Part shown: piece after piece, positions 46,692 to 56,457 of the stretch
Numbering within the stretch: position 1 is the stretch's first letter
Layout: every line of letters starts with the position of its first letter
Source: Hyphomicrobiales bacterium
GTDB lineage: Bacteria > Pseudomonadota > Alphaproteobacteria > Rhizobiales > Rhizobiaceae
Assembly (NCBI GenBank): GCA_900466575.1
Contig: UBMP01000002.1
Location: 1-64,000, forward strand
Reading direction: 5' to 3'
Length of the DNA stretch: 64,000 bases
Position numbers and translations under genes: made by a program
Notes under the pieces: model-generated
Databases searched by the model: none
Seen by the model: the letters and a program-made list of their open reading frames with translations, nothing else
Told to the model about the DNA's origin: nothing

Positions 46692-47564
46692 TCAGTTGGC
46701 GAGATGCGGCCGGCGGATATACCGGCTCATGAGGCCTGAAGGCGCCGCGAGCAGCGAGACGACATAAATGACCGCCGCAGCCACGATGATGGTGGGGCCG
46801 GAGGCCAGTTCGAGATGGTAGGAAGCGATGAGCCCCGCGTAGCCGGAGACGAGGGCGGTCACGACCGAGATAGCGAGCATGGCGGGCAGGGTGCGGGCCC
46901 ACAGCTGCGCAATCGCCGCCGGCAGCATCATGAGGCCCACCGCCATCAGCGTGCCGAGCGCCTGGAAGCTGGCAACCAGGTTCAGCACCACCATCAGCAT
47001 GAACAGCCCATGGATGAGCGGCCCGCGCCCGCCGACGGCCCGCAGGAAGCCGGGATCGAAGCAGTCGATGACCAGCGGCCGATAAAGCACGGCGAGCGCC
47101 AGTAGCGTCAGCGAGGTGATCGTGCCGATCAGCATCAGCGCGTTGTTGTCGATGGCGAGGATCGTGCCGAAGAGCACATGCAGAAGGTCGATGTTGGAGC
47201 CGCGCAGCGAAACGATGAGAACGCCGACGGCGAGCGAAATCAGATAGAAACTGGCAAAGCTCGCATCCTCCTGCAGCACCGTCATGCGGCTGACGACACC
47301 GGCGAGCAACGCCACGGACAGGCCCGCAATCAGTCCGCCAATGCCCATGGCCGTCAGCGACAGCGAGCCGGCGACGAGATAGCCGATGGCAGCACCGGGC
47401 AGGACAGCGTGGCTGAGCGCATCGCCCATCAGGCTCATGCGGCGCATCGAAAGAAACGTGCCGATCGGCGCGGCCCCCAGCGCGAGGCAGAGGCAGGCCA
47501 CCAGCGCACGCCGCATGAAACCGTAATCCATGAACGGCGCGATGAGGAGATCGTAGGCGCTCAT
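46692..47564 (-). CDS. znuB: Zinc ABC transporter permease
   Basis: ABC-3 family membrane permease, 290 residues with about eight helices. Typical pieces are SMRRMSLMGDALSHAVLPGAA (cytoplasmic coupling region near residue 45) and ALGTLMAVGLMMLPAAIA. The start overlaps the ATPase stop (ATGA). Together with ZnuC and ZnuA it forms the importer. Confidence 0.88.
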   Translation of the reverse strand: MSAYDLLIAPFMDYGFMRRALVACLCLALGAAPIGTFLSMRRMSLMGDALSHAVLPGAAIGYLVAGSLSLTAMGIGGLIAGLSVALLAGVVSRMTVLQEDASFASFYLISLAVGVLIVSLRGSNIDLLHVLFGTILAIDNNALMLIGTITSLTLLALAVLYRPLVIDCFDPGFLRAVGGRGPLIHGLFMLMVVLNLVASFQALGTLMAVGLMMLPAAIAQLWARTLPAMLAISVVTALVSGYAGLIASYHLELASGPTIIVAAAVIYVVSLLAAPSGLMSRYIRRPHLAN

Positions 47565-48301
47565 GCCGGCACCGCGCAGACCGGGGCGTTCTCGTCCCAG
47601 CGTTCGGCAAGCGCACGGGCGCGCTTCAGATTCTCGTGTGTCATGACCTCATCGGTCGGGCCCCAGCCGATCAGTTCACGGGCGATCAGCAGCGTCTGCG
47701 GAAAATGCGCGCGCACCTGTTCGTGATCGTGCAGCACGGCAACGACTGTCCGACCCTCGCCATGCCAGCGCAGAACGATGTCGATGAGGTCCTGTGTGGT
47801 ACGGCTGTCGATGGCGGTAAAAGGCTCGTCGAGAATAATGACGGAGGCGTCCTGCAGCAGAAGGCGCGCGAAAAGTGTCCGCTGGAACTGCCCGGCCGAA
47901 AGCGATCCAATCGGCCGCGCCTCGAAGCCTTCGAGACCGACAGCGACGAGCGCTTCGGACGCCTTCTGCCGCTCGGCCCGGCCGATGCCGCCAAAGGCGC
48001 CGGCGCGCTTCCACGCGCCTGTCACGACCGTGTCGATGACGGAGACCGGAAAACGCCGGTTGATATCGGCCGCCTGCGGCAGATAGCCGTAGTCGCGGCT
48101 CGGAACCGATCGGCGGATTTCGCCCTCCGCCGGCTTCAACTCGCCCATGATGGCGCGCAGCAGCGTCGATTTGCCGGCGCCGTTCGGCCCCGCGATGGCC
48201 GTCAGGCTGCCGCGTGCGAGCGCGCCCGACACATGATGCACGGCCGGGTGCCGATTATAGGCGACGGTGAGGTTTTCGAGGGCGATAGCGGGGGCAGTCA
48301 T
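47561..48301 (-). CDS. znuC: Zinc ABC transporter ATP-binding protein
   Basis: ABC ATPase of 246 residues. Walker A GPNGAGKST, Q-loop YLPQAADINRRFPV (typical of metal transporters), signature LSAGQFQRT (Ala for the second Gly), Walker B IILDEPFTAID and switch VLHDHEQV are present. The ATG at 48301 overlaps the stop of a small upstream membrane-protein gene by ATGA. Overlaps znuB at the other end. Confidence 0.88.
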   Translation of the reverse strand: MTAPAIALENLTVAYNRHPAVHHVSGALARGSLTAIAGPNGAGKSTLLRAIMGELKPAEGEIRRSVPSRDYGYLPQAADINRRFPVSVIDTVVTGAWKRAGAFGGIGRAERQKASEALVAVGLEGFEARPIGSLSAGQFQRTLFARLLLQDASVIILDEPFTAIDSRTTQDLIDIVLRWHGEGRTVVAVLHDHEQVRAHFPQTLLIARELIGWGPTDEVMTHENLKRARALAERWDENAPVCAVPA

Positions 48302-48441
48302 GGCAGCGAAATCGCCCATGCAATCGCAAGCCAAAGGGCCCCCATCACCAGTACCGCAAGTCCGATGCGGACGAGCGCAGACTGTTGCAAGAGGCTGACG
48401 CGCTCGGCGTAGGTGTGGGGCGGCGTGATGGGCGAATGCAT
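48298..48441 (-). CDS. 47-residue single-pass membrane protein heading the zinc operon
   Basis: A small gene below usual length cut-offs. The product starts MHSPITPPHTYAERVSLLQQ and has one strongly hydrophobic helix (about 25-46, LVRIGLAVLVMGALWLAIAW). Its TGA overlaps the znuC ATG (ATGA), its ATG follows AGGACTTGAGA, and it is the first gene after two Zur-like boxes. The coupling makes translation very likely. Function is unknown; a small regulator or assembly partner of the ZnuBC transporter is a reasonable guess. Confidence 0.7.
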   Translation of the reverse strand: MHSPITPPHTYAERVSLLQQSALVRIGLAVLVMGALWLAIAWAISLP

Positions 48442-48455
48442 TCTCAAGTCCTGAA

Positions 48456-48485
48456 CGTTATATTATTACGTGTTATGGTATAACG
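48456..48485. promoter_or_regulatory. Two abutting Zur-like boxes
   Basis: CGTTATATTATTACG (48456-48470, one mismatch in the dyad) and TGTTATGGTATAACG (48471-48485) are two 15-bp inverted repeats directly joined. They resemble the proteobacterial Zur core TGTTATAnTATAACA. They end 15 bp upstream of the small membrane-protein start, suited to zinc-dependent repression. Confidence 0.7.
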
Positions 48486-48536
48486 GTTCGGACGTAAAGA
48501 GGGCAAATGCCAAGATGGAGAAAGTTTAACGTTCCG

Positions 48537-48590
48537 AGTAGTCCAGCGAAAGTGGGAACCGGTTTCGCGTTCGGGACTGCGGCGAAAAAT
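48537..48590. repeat. Interspersed palindromic repeat copy, divergent ends
   Basis: AGTCCAGCGAAAGTGGGAACC then GGTTTCGCG closely matches the centre of the 42903 copy, while the outer arms have changed together (AGTCC...GGGACT), preserving base pairing. The copy abuts the lysE stop codon. Confidence 0.7.
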
Positions 48591-49195
48591 TAGCCGAGCG
48601 TCGCCAACCGCACGGCAATCGCGCCCATGGTCATCCCGATGACCGCATCGAGAATGCGCCACGCCACGGGCTTCGCCATCAGCGGTGCGGCCAGCCGCGC
48701 GCCATAGCCCAGCGCAAAGAAGAAGACGAGCGAGGCGGTCGCCGCCCCTGCGCCAAAAATCCACTGGTTTGGCGCAAACCGCGTCGAGATCGAGCCGATA
48801 AAAACGACCGTATCGAGATAGCAATGTGGATTGGCCCAGGTGAAGGCCAGGCAGGTCAGCACGGCCGTTTTCAGCGGCATGGCCGGAGCATCTGCGGGGT
48901 TAAGCCCGCTCTCCACATGAAACGCCGACCACAGGCTCTTCAGCCCATAGAGCGCGACAAAAGCCGCACCGCCGTAACGCATGACCGGCTCCAGCCAGGG
49001 CAGCGCCTGCATGGCGGCGCCGAAGCCGGCCACACCCGCGGAAATCAGAATCGCATCCGAAATGGCGCAGATGGACGAGAGCACGAGGACATGCTCCTGC
49101 CGCAAGCCCTGCCGGAGCAGAAACGCATTCTGCGCACCGATGGCGACGATGAGGCCGAAACTGGTGGCAAAGCCGGTGGCGAAGATCGAAAGCAT
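48590..49195 (-). CDS. LysE/ArgO family basic amino acid exporter
   Basis: Six-helix exporter of 201 residues. The hallmark GLIVAIGAQNAFLLRQGL follows the first helix start, and FTWANPHCYLDTVVFIG is the conserved helix-3/4 region with the NPH motif. It exports L-lysine or L-arginine and relieves toxic build-up. The gene is divergent from an ArgP/LysG-type activator, a conserved pair. ATG 49195 preferred; an in-frame start at 49267 overlaps the regulator's leader. Confidence 0.9.
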   Translation of the reverse strand: MLSIFATGFATSFGLIVAIGAQNAFLLRQGLRQEHVLVLSSICAISDAILISAGVAGFGAAMQALPWLEPVMRYGGAAFVALYGLKSLWSAFHVESGLNPADAPAMPLKTAVLTCLAFTWANPHCYLDTVVFIGSISTRFAPNQWIFGAGAATASLVFFFALGYGARLAAPLMAKPVAWRILDAVIGMTMGAIAVRLATLG

Positions 49196-49255
49196 GAGAA
49201 ACCCGTGTGAAGAGGCTTGCCTTCTCGCCCACATCCGCGCTTCAGTAAAACTAAC

Positions 49256-49279
49256 TTTTCTAAACATGGATTAGGAAAA
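49256..49279. promoter_or_regulatory. Candidate ArgP/LysG binding dyad
   Basis: TTTTCTAA (49256-49263) and TTAGGAAAA (49271-49279) form an imperfect dyad in the 90-bp gap between exporter and regulator. It is AT-rich and correctly placed for a LysR-type site, but close to the regulator's own ribosome site. Confidence 0.35.
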
Positions 49280-49285
49280 CTGAAG

Positions 49286-50179
49286 ATGCTGGACTACGCC
49301 GCTCTGGCAGCCCTCGCCGCAGTCGTGCGAGAGGGAAGTTTCGAACGGGCAGCGCTGGCGCTCCACGTCACGCCCTCGGCCGTCTCCCAAAGGATCAAAA
49401 CGCTGGAGGAGAAAGTGGGCGCCGTTCTCGTCCGCCGCGGCCAGCCGGCGGAGCCGACCCCGCAGGGTCGCGCACTCTGCCGTCATTTCGACGCCGTCTC
49501 TGCGCTGGAGGGCGAACTCGCCGCCGATCTGCCGGGTCTCAGCCTCGAAGGCGAGGGCAGGGCGACGATCCCGGTTGCCGTCAATGCCGATAGCCTCGAC
49601 AGTTGGTTCCTGGCGGCAGTCGCGGACTTCTCGCAAAAGACGGGCCAGCTCGTCGAAATCAAGGTGGATGATCAGGACCACACGGCGGAATGGTTGCGGC
49701 GCGGCGAAGTGCTGGCAGCCGTGACTTCGGAAGACAAGCCGGTGCAGGGCTGCCGCGTCAAGCCGTTGGGCGCTCTCCGCTACCGCGCCAATGCCAGCCC
49801 CGATTTCATGGCGCGGCATTTCTCCGGTGGCGTCACACCGGAGGCGCTGTCGAAGGCCCCGGCGCTCGCCTTCAACCGTAAGGACCGCCTGCAAACCCAA
49901 TGGATGCAACAGCATTTGGGCGAAGAGTTCGCGCCCCCGCTCAATTGGGTCCCGTCACCTCAAGGCTTCGTCATCGCCTGTCGCCTCGGTCTCGGCTGGG
50001 GCTGTAACCCGGACATGCTGGTGGCCGACGACATGGCGAGTGGGTGTCTCGTGGAACCCCTCCCCGGCGCCACGCTCGACATCCCGCTCTTCTGGCAGGT
50101 CAGCCGCTTGCCTTCGGGACTACTCAAGGCGCTGGGGGAGGCGGTGGCTGGGGCTGCGGTGGGTGTGTTACCGGCATAG
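49286..50179 (+). CDS. LysR-type regulator of the ArgP/LysG group
   Basis: Activator of 297 residues. N-terminal winged HTH (LAALAAVVREGSFERAALALHVTPSAVSQRIKTLEE) is typical, and MLDYAALAALAAVV resembles ArgP/LysG N-termini. The effector domain should sense lysine or arginine and switch on the divergent exporter. AGGAAAA precedes the ATG at 49286. Confidence 0.9.
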   Translation: MLDYAALAALAAVVREGSFERAALALHVTPSAVSQRIKTLEEKVGAVLVRRGQPAEPTPQGRALCRHFDAVSALEGELAADLPGLSLEGEGRATIPVAVNADSLDSWFLAAVADFSQKTGQLVEIKVDDQDHTAEWLRRGEVLAAVTSEDKPVQGCRVKPLGALRYRANASPDFMARHFSGGVTPEALSKAPALAFNRKDRLQTQWMQQHLGEEFAPPLNWVPSPQGFVIACRLGLGWGCNPDMLVADDMASGCLVEPLPGATLDIPLFWQVSRLPSGLLKALGEAVAGAAVGVLPA

Positions 50180-50266
50180 ATTCAGCTGATTTTCAATCAG
50201 AGGAGTGAATTTGCCATCTGGACAACCTATTCATAATTTAGAAAAATATCGGACAGGGGGAATGCC

Positions 50267-51286
50267 ATGTCCAAGTTTCTTGCCGCGTTTTTCGGCAGCC
50301 TTTTCCTGTCTTTCGTGTCGTGCCTGGCGAATGATACGTCAGCTGAGATCGCTCCATTTCTGCACCTCGATAACACTCCGGGTGTTCTGGTGCTGGACGG
50401 GACCATAGACCTCCGCACGCCGCTTGCGTTCAAACGGGCGATGCAGAAATACCCCGACACGCGAATTGTCGCGCTGTCCAGCAACGGGGGCTCGGTTCAG
50501 TCGGCGCTACTGATTGCGGAAGACATTTACGAAAAGCGGCTGACGACACTTATTCCGAAAGAGGCCGAGTGCGCATCTGCGTGCGCTTACATTTTCTTTG
50601 CCGGCAGTTCGCGCATGGCGGAAGGCAAACTCGGTGTCCATCAGATTTCCGGTTCTGCGAATGTCTCCGATGCGCAGCTGAACATTTCAGACATTCTGGA
50701 TGTGCTCGGCAAATATGATGTCCCGCAGGCGGTCATCACGAAGATGTTCCGGACGCGCTCGGAAGACATTTACTTCTTCACGCCTGAAGAAGTCCTCTCA
50801 CTTGGCATTAACAGGTCGGGAAATCGTCTGGCACCGAAGTTGGCGATGCAGCCTGAACAGACGAGCCTGCCGACCGATGAGGAGAGCCTGAAGGCAAAGG
50901 CACTGAGCTTCGTGATCTCCCTCGTGAATTCGGGAAACGATTCCAAGGAGAAGGCCATTTCCGTCGCCGCCTCGTCCTACACGGATGTCGTCTCTTTCTT
51001 CGGTCACGAAAAGCCCAAAAGAGAAGTTCTCGATGAAAAGCTGCGCTATATCGAGCGCTGGCCTCTGCGACAGGCGTTGATAGACCCGCAGACGATCCAA
51101 ACTAACTGTGTGTCCGCGATCTGTACCGTTACAGGCGTTTACGCATGGCAGGTTGCCAATCCCGACAATGGCAAGCGGCTTATGGGCACCGCGGAGTTCG
51201 AATACCGTTTAAATATGCTTAGCGACCCTCGTGTGATGGCCGAAGGGGGCAAGGTTCTCTCCCGCAACAAGATTTCCGGCAAGTAG
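50267..51286 (+). CDS. Periplasmic ClpP/crotonase-like protein (COG3904 type)
   Basis: Exported protein, 339 residues, with a short signal (MSKFLAAFFGSLFLSFVSC; the cysteine could be a lipidation site but the lipobox is poor). The ClpP-like fold is shown by IVALSSNGGSVQSALLIAEDIYEK, the candidate nucleophile region ECASACAYIFFAGSSR and GVHQISG (candidate His). The last 150 residues have no obvious domain. Base composition is less GC-rich than neighbours, hinting at later acquisition. Function unknown; a role as envelope peptidase is inference. Confidence 0.75.
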   Translation: MSKFLAAFFGSLFLSFVSCLANDTSAEIAPFLHLDNTPGVLVLDGTIDLRTPLAFKRAMQKYPDTRIVALSSNGGSVQSALLIAEDIYEKRLTTLIPKEAECASACAYIFFAGSSRMAEGKLGVHQISGSANVSDAQLNISDILDVLGKYDVPQAVITKMFRTRSEDIYFFTPEEVLSLGINRSGNRLAPKLAMQPEQTSLPTDEESLKAKALSFVISLVNSGNDSKEKAISVAASSYTDVVSFFGHEKPKREVLDEKLRYIERWPLRQALIDPQTIQTNCVSAICTVTGVYAWQVANPDNGKRLMGTAEFEYRLNMLSDPRVMAEGGKVLSRNKISGK

Positions 51287-51362
51287 TTCTGCTTGTTCAA
51301 AGCATCCCCCGCGAAGCCGGCGGGGAGGTTGCCGACTTCGCGGGACGGTCGGGCCTTCGGGG

Positions 51363-52280
51363 TCAGCGGCCTCTCACCGTGATGCGGTGAAGCAGGCGGC
51401 GTTCGCCCGAATAGTCGTTGACGGCGAGGTGCCATGTCGTGCGGTTGTCCCAGATGGCGAGCGAGCCGACCTCCCAGGCGAAGCGATGGGCGAATTCCGG
51501 CTTCTTGATATGCTCGTAAAGCGAGGAGAGGAGGCCTTGCGATTCCTGTTCGGTCCAGCCGTTAATGCGCAGCGTGAAGCCCGGATTGACATAGAGCGAT
51601 TTATCGCCGGTCAGGGGATGCCGGTAGGCGACCGGGTGGATGGCGTCCTGGGTGGCCAGTTCCGCATTGCCGATCCGCTCGCCGAGATCGTTATTGGCCT
51701 TTGCCCGTGCTGCCGCCCCGAAGACATGGCGGCTGGAATGGAAGGCGTCGAGCGTTTCGAGCGTCTTCTGCAGGCCGGGCGACAGCGCCTCGAAAGCCGC
51801 GACCGTGCTGGCGAAGATCGTGTCGCCGCCGAGTTCCGGCAGTTCGCGGGCATAGAGCAGCGACGCGGTCGCCGGGATCTGGTCATAGCTGTGGTCGGTG
51901 TGCCAGCCACCCCCGATATTGGTCTTCTGCCCGGCCTCCTTGCGCACTTCCGCAATCTCCGGATGGCCCTCGACAGCCCGGAAGAAGCGGTTGACGTCGA
52001 TCTCACCGAAGCGGGCGGCAAGCGCGATATGCTGCTCCGGCGTCAGATCCTGATCGCGGAAGAAGATGACGCCGTGCGCGGCGAGCGCCGCCTCGATCTC
52101 CGAAAACACGGCATCGCTCAACGGCTGCGAGAGATCGACGCCGGAGATATAGGCGCCGACAAAGGGCGAAGCCCGGCGCACGTCGATGAAGCGGTAGTGA
52201 TCGGCACTGAAGTTGCGCGCTACGGGCGCAGAGGCGGCGGAATAGGGGGAGCTTGCGGCAGTCTCGGCATGCGCGGTCAT
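51363..52280 (-). CDS. TauD/TfdA family 2-oxoglutarate-dependent dioxygenase
   Basis: Fe(II) oxygenase of 305 residues. The facial triad is visible: H-x-D in GGGWHTDHSYDQ and the distal His in NRTTWHLAVNDY, with the 2-oxoglutarate arginine in GERRLLHRITV. Such enzymes release sulfite from taurine or alkylsulfonates or act on related organics; no transporter is adjacent, so the substrate stays open. It converges on the ClpP-like gene and is divergent from ccrM. Confidence 0.88.
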   Translation of the reverse strand: MTAHAETAASSPYSAASAPVARNFSADHYRFIDVRRASPFVGAYISGVDLSQPLSDAVFSEIEAALAAHGVIFFRDQDLTPEQHIALAARFGEIDVNRFFRAVEGHPEIAEVRKEAGQKTNIGGGWHTDHSYDQIPATASLLYARELPELGGDTIFASTVAAFEALSPGLQKTLETLDAFHSSRHVFGAAARAKANNDLGERIGNAELATQDAIHPVAYRHPLTGDKSLYVNPGFTLRINGWTEQESQGLLSSLYEHIKKPEFAHRFAWEVGSLAIWDNRTTWHLAVNDYSGERRLLHRITVRGR

Positions 52281-52405
52281 GGCTGGTTCCTTCCATCATT
52301 TGGATCGCAACGATCCTGTGAAGACGTGACGAAGCCAGTCTCGCCGTAGCCTTGCCCTCGCGCGAGAAATCTTATTTCTAATTTGTCTATAGACATAATA
52401 TATAA

Positions 52406-53731
<1,326 letters not shown>

Positions 53732-53761
53732 CCCCTGACACCGCCTTTGCCTTGAGGCAAA

Positions 53762-53838
53762 CCGACGACGCTTGTACCTCCAGTCCGCGTCGTCGGACCT
53801 ATTCGCCCGGAGCCCTCAAGCTCCGGGCGTTGTCTTTT
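53762..53838 (+). terminator. Two tandem hairpins after ccrM, the second a clear terminator
   Basis: CCGACGACGC (53762-53771) pairs with GCGTCGTCGG (53787-53796). The second stem, CGCCCGGAGC (53804-53813) with GCTCCGGGCG (53820-53829), is followed by TTGTCTTTT, a textbook intrinsic terminator. Confidence 0.85.
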
Positions 53839-53882
53839 CTGGCTGAGACCGAACTGACAGCCTGACACAAGACCTTGCCTTT

Positions 53883-55793
53883 ATGCTTTCGCCAACTTGC
53901 AGGGGAGGGCCTACGGCCTTGGCATCCGAGATTTACGAACAGGCATTGGCGGCGTTCCGCTCGGGCAATGCTGCACTGGCGCTCGCCGTCTGCGACCGGG
54001 TGCTCTCGGTGAGCCGTACGGATGCGGACATTCTCCTCCTTGCCGCCACGATCCTTGAACAGGCGGGCGAGAAGCGGAAGGCCGCCATGCTTTATGCCGA
54101 GGCCGCAGGCAAGGCTCCGGAGCGGTGCAAGGATATCGCCTTCCGCGCCGCCAGCCTTTTCGAGGAACTGGGTGAGCGTCCGCTGGCCTTCCAGGCTCTC
54201 TTGGCGCTCCAGCCCGTCATGCTGGATGATCCGGATCTTCTGCAAAGCCTCTGCGGGCTGGCGCGCGAAATGGGAGACTACGGTCTGGCCCGCGATGCCG
54301 CACTGAAGCTTTCTCAAACGGCCGTGGATTTCGATGCCACGCTGTCCGCAGGTATAATCCTGAATGGCCTCGGTCTGTTCGAGGAAGCCTATGCGGCGCT
54401 GGCGAAGGCGCATGAAGCGCGGCCTGACGAGCGGCTGGCGCTGTCGGAATATTTCTGGGCCGCCGCCAATGTCTGCGATCTCGAAACGTCCGGCGCTCTG
54501 CAGGCGCGCCTCGAAGCGGCCTATCGGCAAGAGGGCGACGCGGCCGACATCCGCGAAAACGCCTTCCGCGCCCTCATGTGGACGGGCGACGAGGCGCTGC
54601 TGGCCCGCTATGCACGACGCACTGCCGATGTCCTTCTGCCGCCTGTCGCCCCCGCCCTCGGCTTCGATACCCATGTCGACGGCAAGGATCCGGAGATCAT
54701 CCGCGTCGGCTATGTCTCCTGCGACTTCTACGATCATGCCACCATGTCCCTGCTGGCCGGCGTGCTGGAAGCGCATGACCGCGACCGTTTCGAAATCTTT
54801 GCCTTCTGCCATACGCCGATGGCACGCCGCGAGGATGCGATGCACGAGCGTATGCTCGATACGGTGGACTATTACATCGACATCCTCGGCAAGTCGGATG
54901 CGGAAACTGCCGAGACGATCCGCAGCCTCGGCATTGATGTCCTGGTCGACCTCAAGGGCTTCACGCAAGGCTCACGCCTTGGCATCTTCTGCCGCCGCGC
55001 TGCGCCTATCCAGATCACCTGGCTCGGCTATCCGGGCTCCGTCACGGGCGCTGGTATCCAGTTTGCCATCACCGATCACATTGTCACGCCGGACACGAGC
55101 ATTCCTTATTATCAGGAAAAGCTGCTGCGGCTTCCGGGCTCCTACCAGTGCAACGACGCTGCGCGCGAGCGCGTGAGCCGAACCGGAAACCGCGCAGACC
55201 ACGGGCTGCCGGAAAACGCAATCGTGTTCGCCGCCTTCAACCATGCCGCCAAGATCCGTCCACCGGTCTTCGAAAGCTGGATGCGCATCCTGTCGGCTGT
55301 CGAAAATTGCGTTCTCTGGCTCAATCCGATGAGCGCTCTGGCGCAATCGAACCTTCGGCTTGCGGCGAACAGGTGCGGCATCTCGCCCGACAGGCTGATC
55401 TTCGCAGATCTTGCGCCCATGGACGATCACCTGCGGCGCCTGCCGCAAGCCGACCTGGCCCTCGACACCGGCCCGTGCAATGGTCATACGACGACGTCCG
55501 ACGCGCTCTGGGTCGGCGTTCCGGTTCTGACCTTCAAGGGCACGAGCTTTGCCGGCCGCGTCTCCGAGAGCCTCTTGAATGCGGTGGGGTTGCGCGAGCT
55601 GGTGGCGGATGATCTGGCCGGCTTCGAGGCTATGGCCATCGGGATTGCATCTGATCCGGTCCGGCTGGCCGAGTTGCGCGAACGGCTGATTGCGGCCCGC
55701 GACACCGCCCCGCTCTTCGATACGGAAGAACTGACGCGGCAGGTGGAAGCGCTTTATCAGAGCGTGGTCACCGCCTCGCGACTGGGCGAATAG
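53883..55793 (+). CDS. TPR-containing O-GlcNAc-transferase-like glycosyltransferase (GT41)
   Basis: Protein of 636 residues. About 230 N-terminal residues form TPR-like helical repeats, followed by a GT41 (SPINDLY/OGT-like) catalytic region: VGYVSCDFYDHATM, FCHTPMARRED, DVLVDLKGFTQGSRLGIF, APIQITWLGYPGSVTGAGI and DTGPCNGHTTTSDALWVGVPVLT. Such bacterial enzymes transfer sugars to proteins; some modify flagellins, but no target gene is adjacent. Start at ATG 53883; a TTG at 53920 is possible. Terminators on both sides suggest a single-gene unit. Confidence 0.87.
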   Translation: MLSPTCRGGPTALASEIYEQALAAFRSGNAALALAVCDRVLSVSRTDADILLLAATILEQAGEKRKAAMLYAEAAGKAPERCKDIAFRAASLFEELGERPLAFQALLALQPVMLDDPDLLQSLCGLAREMGDYGLARDAALKLSQTAVDFDATLSAGIILNGLGLFEEAYAALAKAHEARPDERLALSEYFWAAANVCDLETSGALQARLEAAYRQEGDAADIRENAFRALMWTGDEALLARYARRTADVLLPPVAPALGFDTHVDGKDPEIIRVGYVSCDFYDHATMSLLAGVLEAHDRDRFEIFAFCHTPMARREDAMHERMLDTVDYYIDILGKSDAETAETIRSLGIDVLVDLKGFTQGSRLGIFCRRAAPIQITWLGYPGSVTGAGIQFAITDHIVTPDTSIPYYQEKLLRLPGSYQCNDAARERVSRTGNRADHGLPENAIVFAAFNHAAKIRPPVFESWMRILSAVENCVLWLNPMSALAQSNLRLAANRCGISPDRLIFADLAPMDDHLRRLPQADLALDTGPCNGHTTTSDALWVGVPVLTFKGTSFAGRVSESLLNAVGLRELVADDLAGFEAMAIGIASDPVRLAELRERLIAARDTAPLFDTEELTRQVEALYQSVVTASRLGE

Positions 55794-55802
55794 GGCGGCT
55801 AC

Positions 55803-55831
55803 GCGCCCTCCCTTGGGGGGAGGGCGCTTTT
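55803..55831. terminator. Bidirectional terminator between the GT41 gene and peroxiredoxin
   Basis: GCGCCCTCCC (55803-55812) pairs with GGGAGGGCGC (55818-55827), followed by TTTTAT. It lies between convergent genes. Confidence 0.75.
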
Positions 55832-55843
55832 ATGGAGCGGCTG

Positions 55844-56329
55844 TTAAAGCCGCTCGAGCATGGCCTCGGCCGAAGATACCGTTGCCTGGCCCGGGTTCTC
55901 TTCAACTTCGACGAACTTCACCACGCCGTTGTCGACGAGCATGGAGAAACGCGTGGAGCGCACGCCAAGGCCGCCGGCGCTGAGGTCCTTGGCCAGCCCG
56001 GTAGCATTGGCGAAGGACGCGTCCCAATCGGCGAGAAAGCGGATCTTGCCTTCGCCGCCGGTGGCCTTCGCCCAGGCGCCCATGACATGATGGTCGTTGA
56101 CGGAAATGACGGCGATGTCGTCGACACCCTTGGCCAGAAGCGCATCGCGGTTTTCCAGGTAGCCGGGCAGGTGGTTCAGCGTGCAGGTCGGCGTGAAGGC
56201 GCCGGGTACGCCGAAGATGACGACGCGCTTGCCGTCAAAGAACTCCTTGGAGGAAATCTTGGCCGGCCCGTCGGGCGTACGCTCCATCAGGGTGACGTCG
56301 GGAATATGGCTGCCGGGTTCGATGGTCAT
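55844..56329 (-). CDS. Peroxiredoxin of the Prx5 type
   Basis: Thiol peroxidase of 161 residues reducing hydrogen peroxide and organic peroxides. The peroxidatic cysteine is in FGVPGAFTPTCTLNHLPGY (PxxxTxxC), with the Prx5-specific VNDHHVMGAW and TRFSMLVDNGVVK. The reductant is probably glutathione or glutaredoxin (family knowledge). ATG 56329 has GGAGAGAC upstream; the frame runs to 56389. Confidence 0.92.
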   Translation of the reverse strand: MTIEPGSHIPDVTLMERTPDGPAKISSKEFFDGKRVVIFGVPGAFTPTCTLNHLPGYLENRDALLAKGVDDIAVISVNDHHVMGAWAKATGGEGKIRFLADWDASFANATGLAKDLSAGGLGVRSTRFSMLVDNGVVKFVEVEENPGQATVSSAEAMLERL

Positions 56330-56457
56330 GGTGTCTCTCCTTGGGGGTCTGGATGGATGGGGCGGATCAAAGCGGAACGCAGGTCCCATTGCAAGCGATC
56401 TGGCGATGTGAACGGTACTATGGCGTTCAATCGATCATGGATTGTGGCCCGGGAGAA

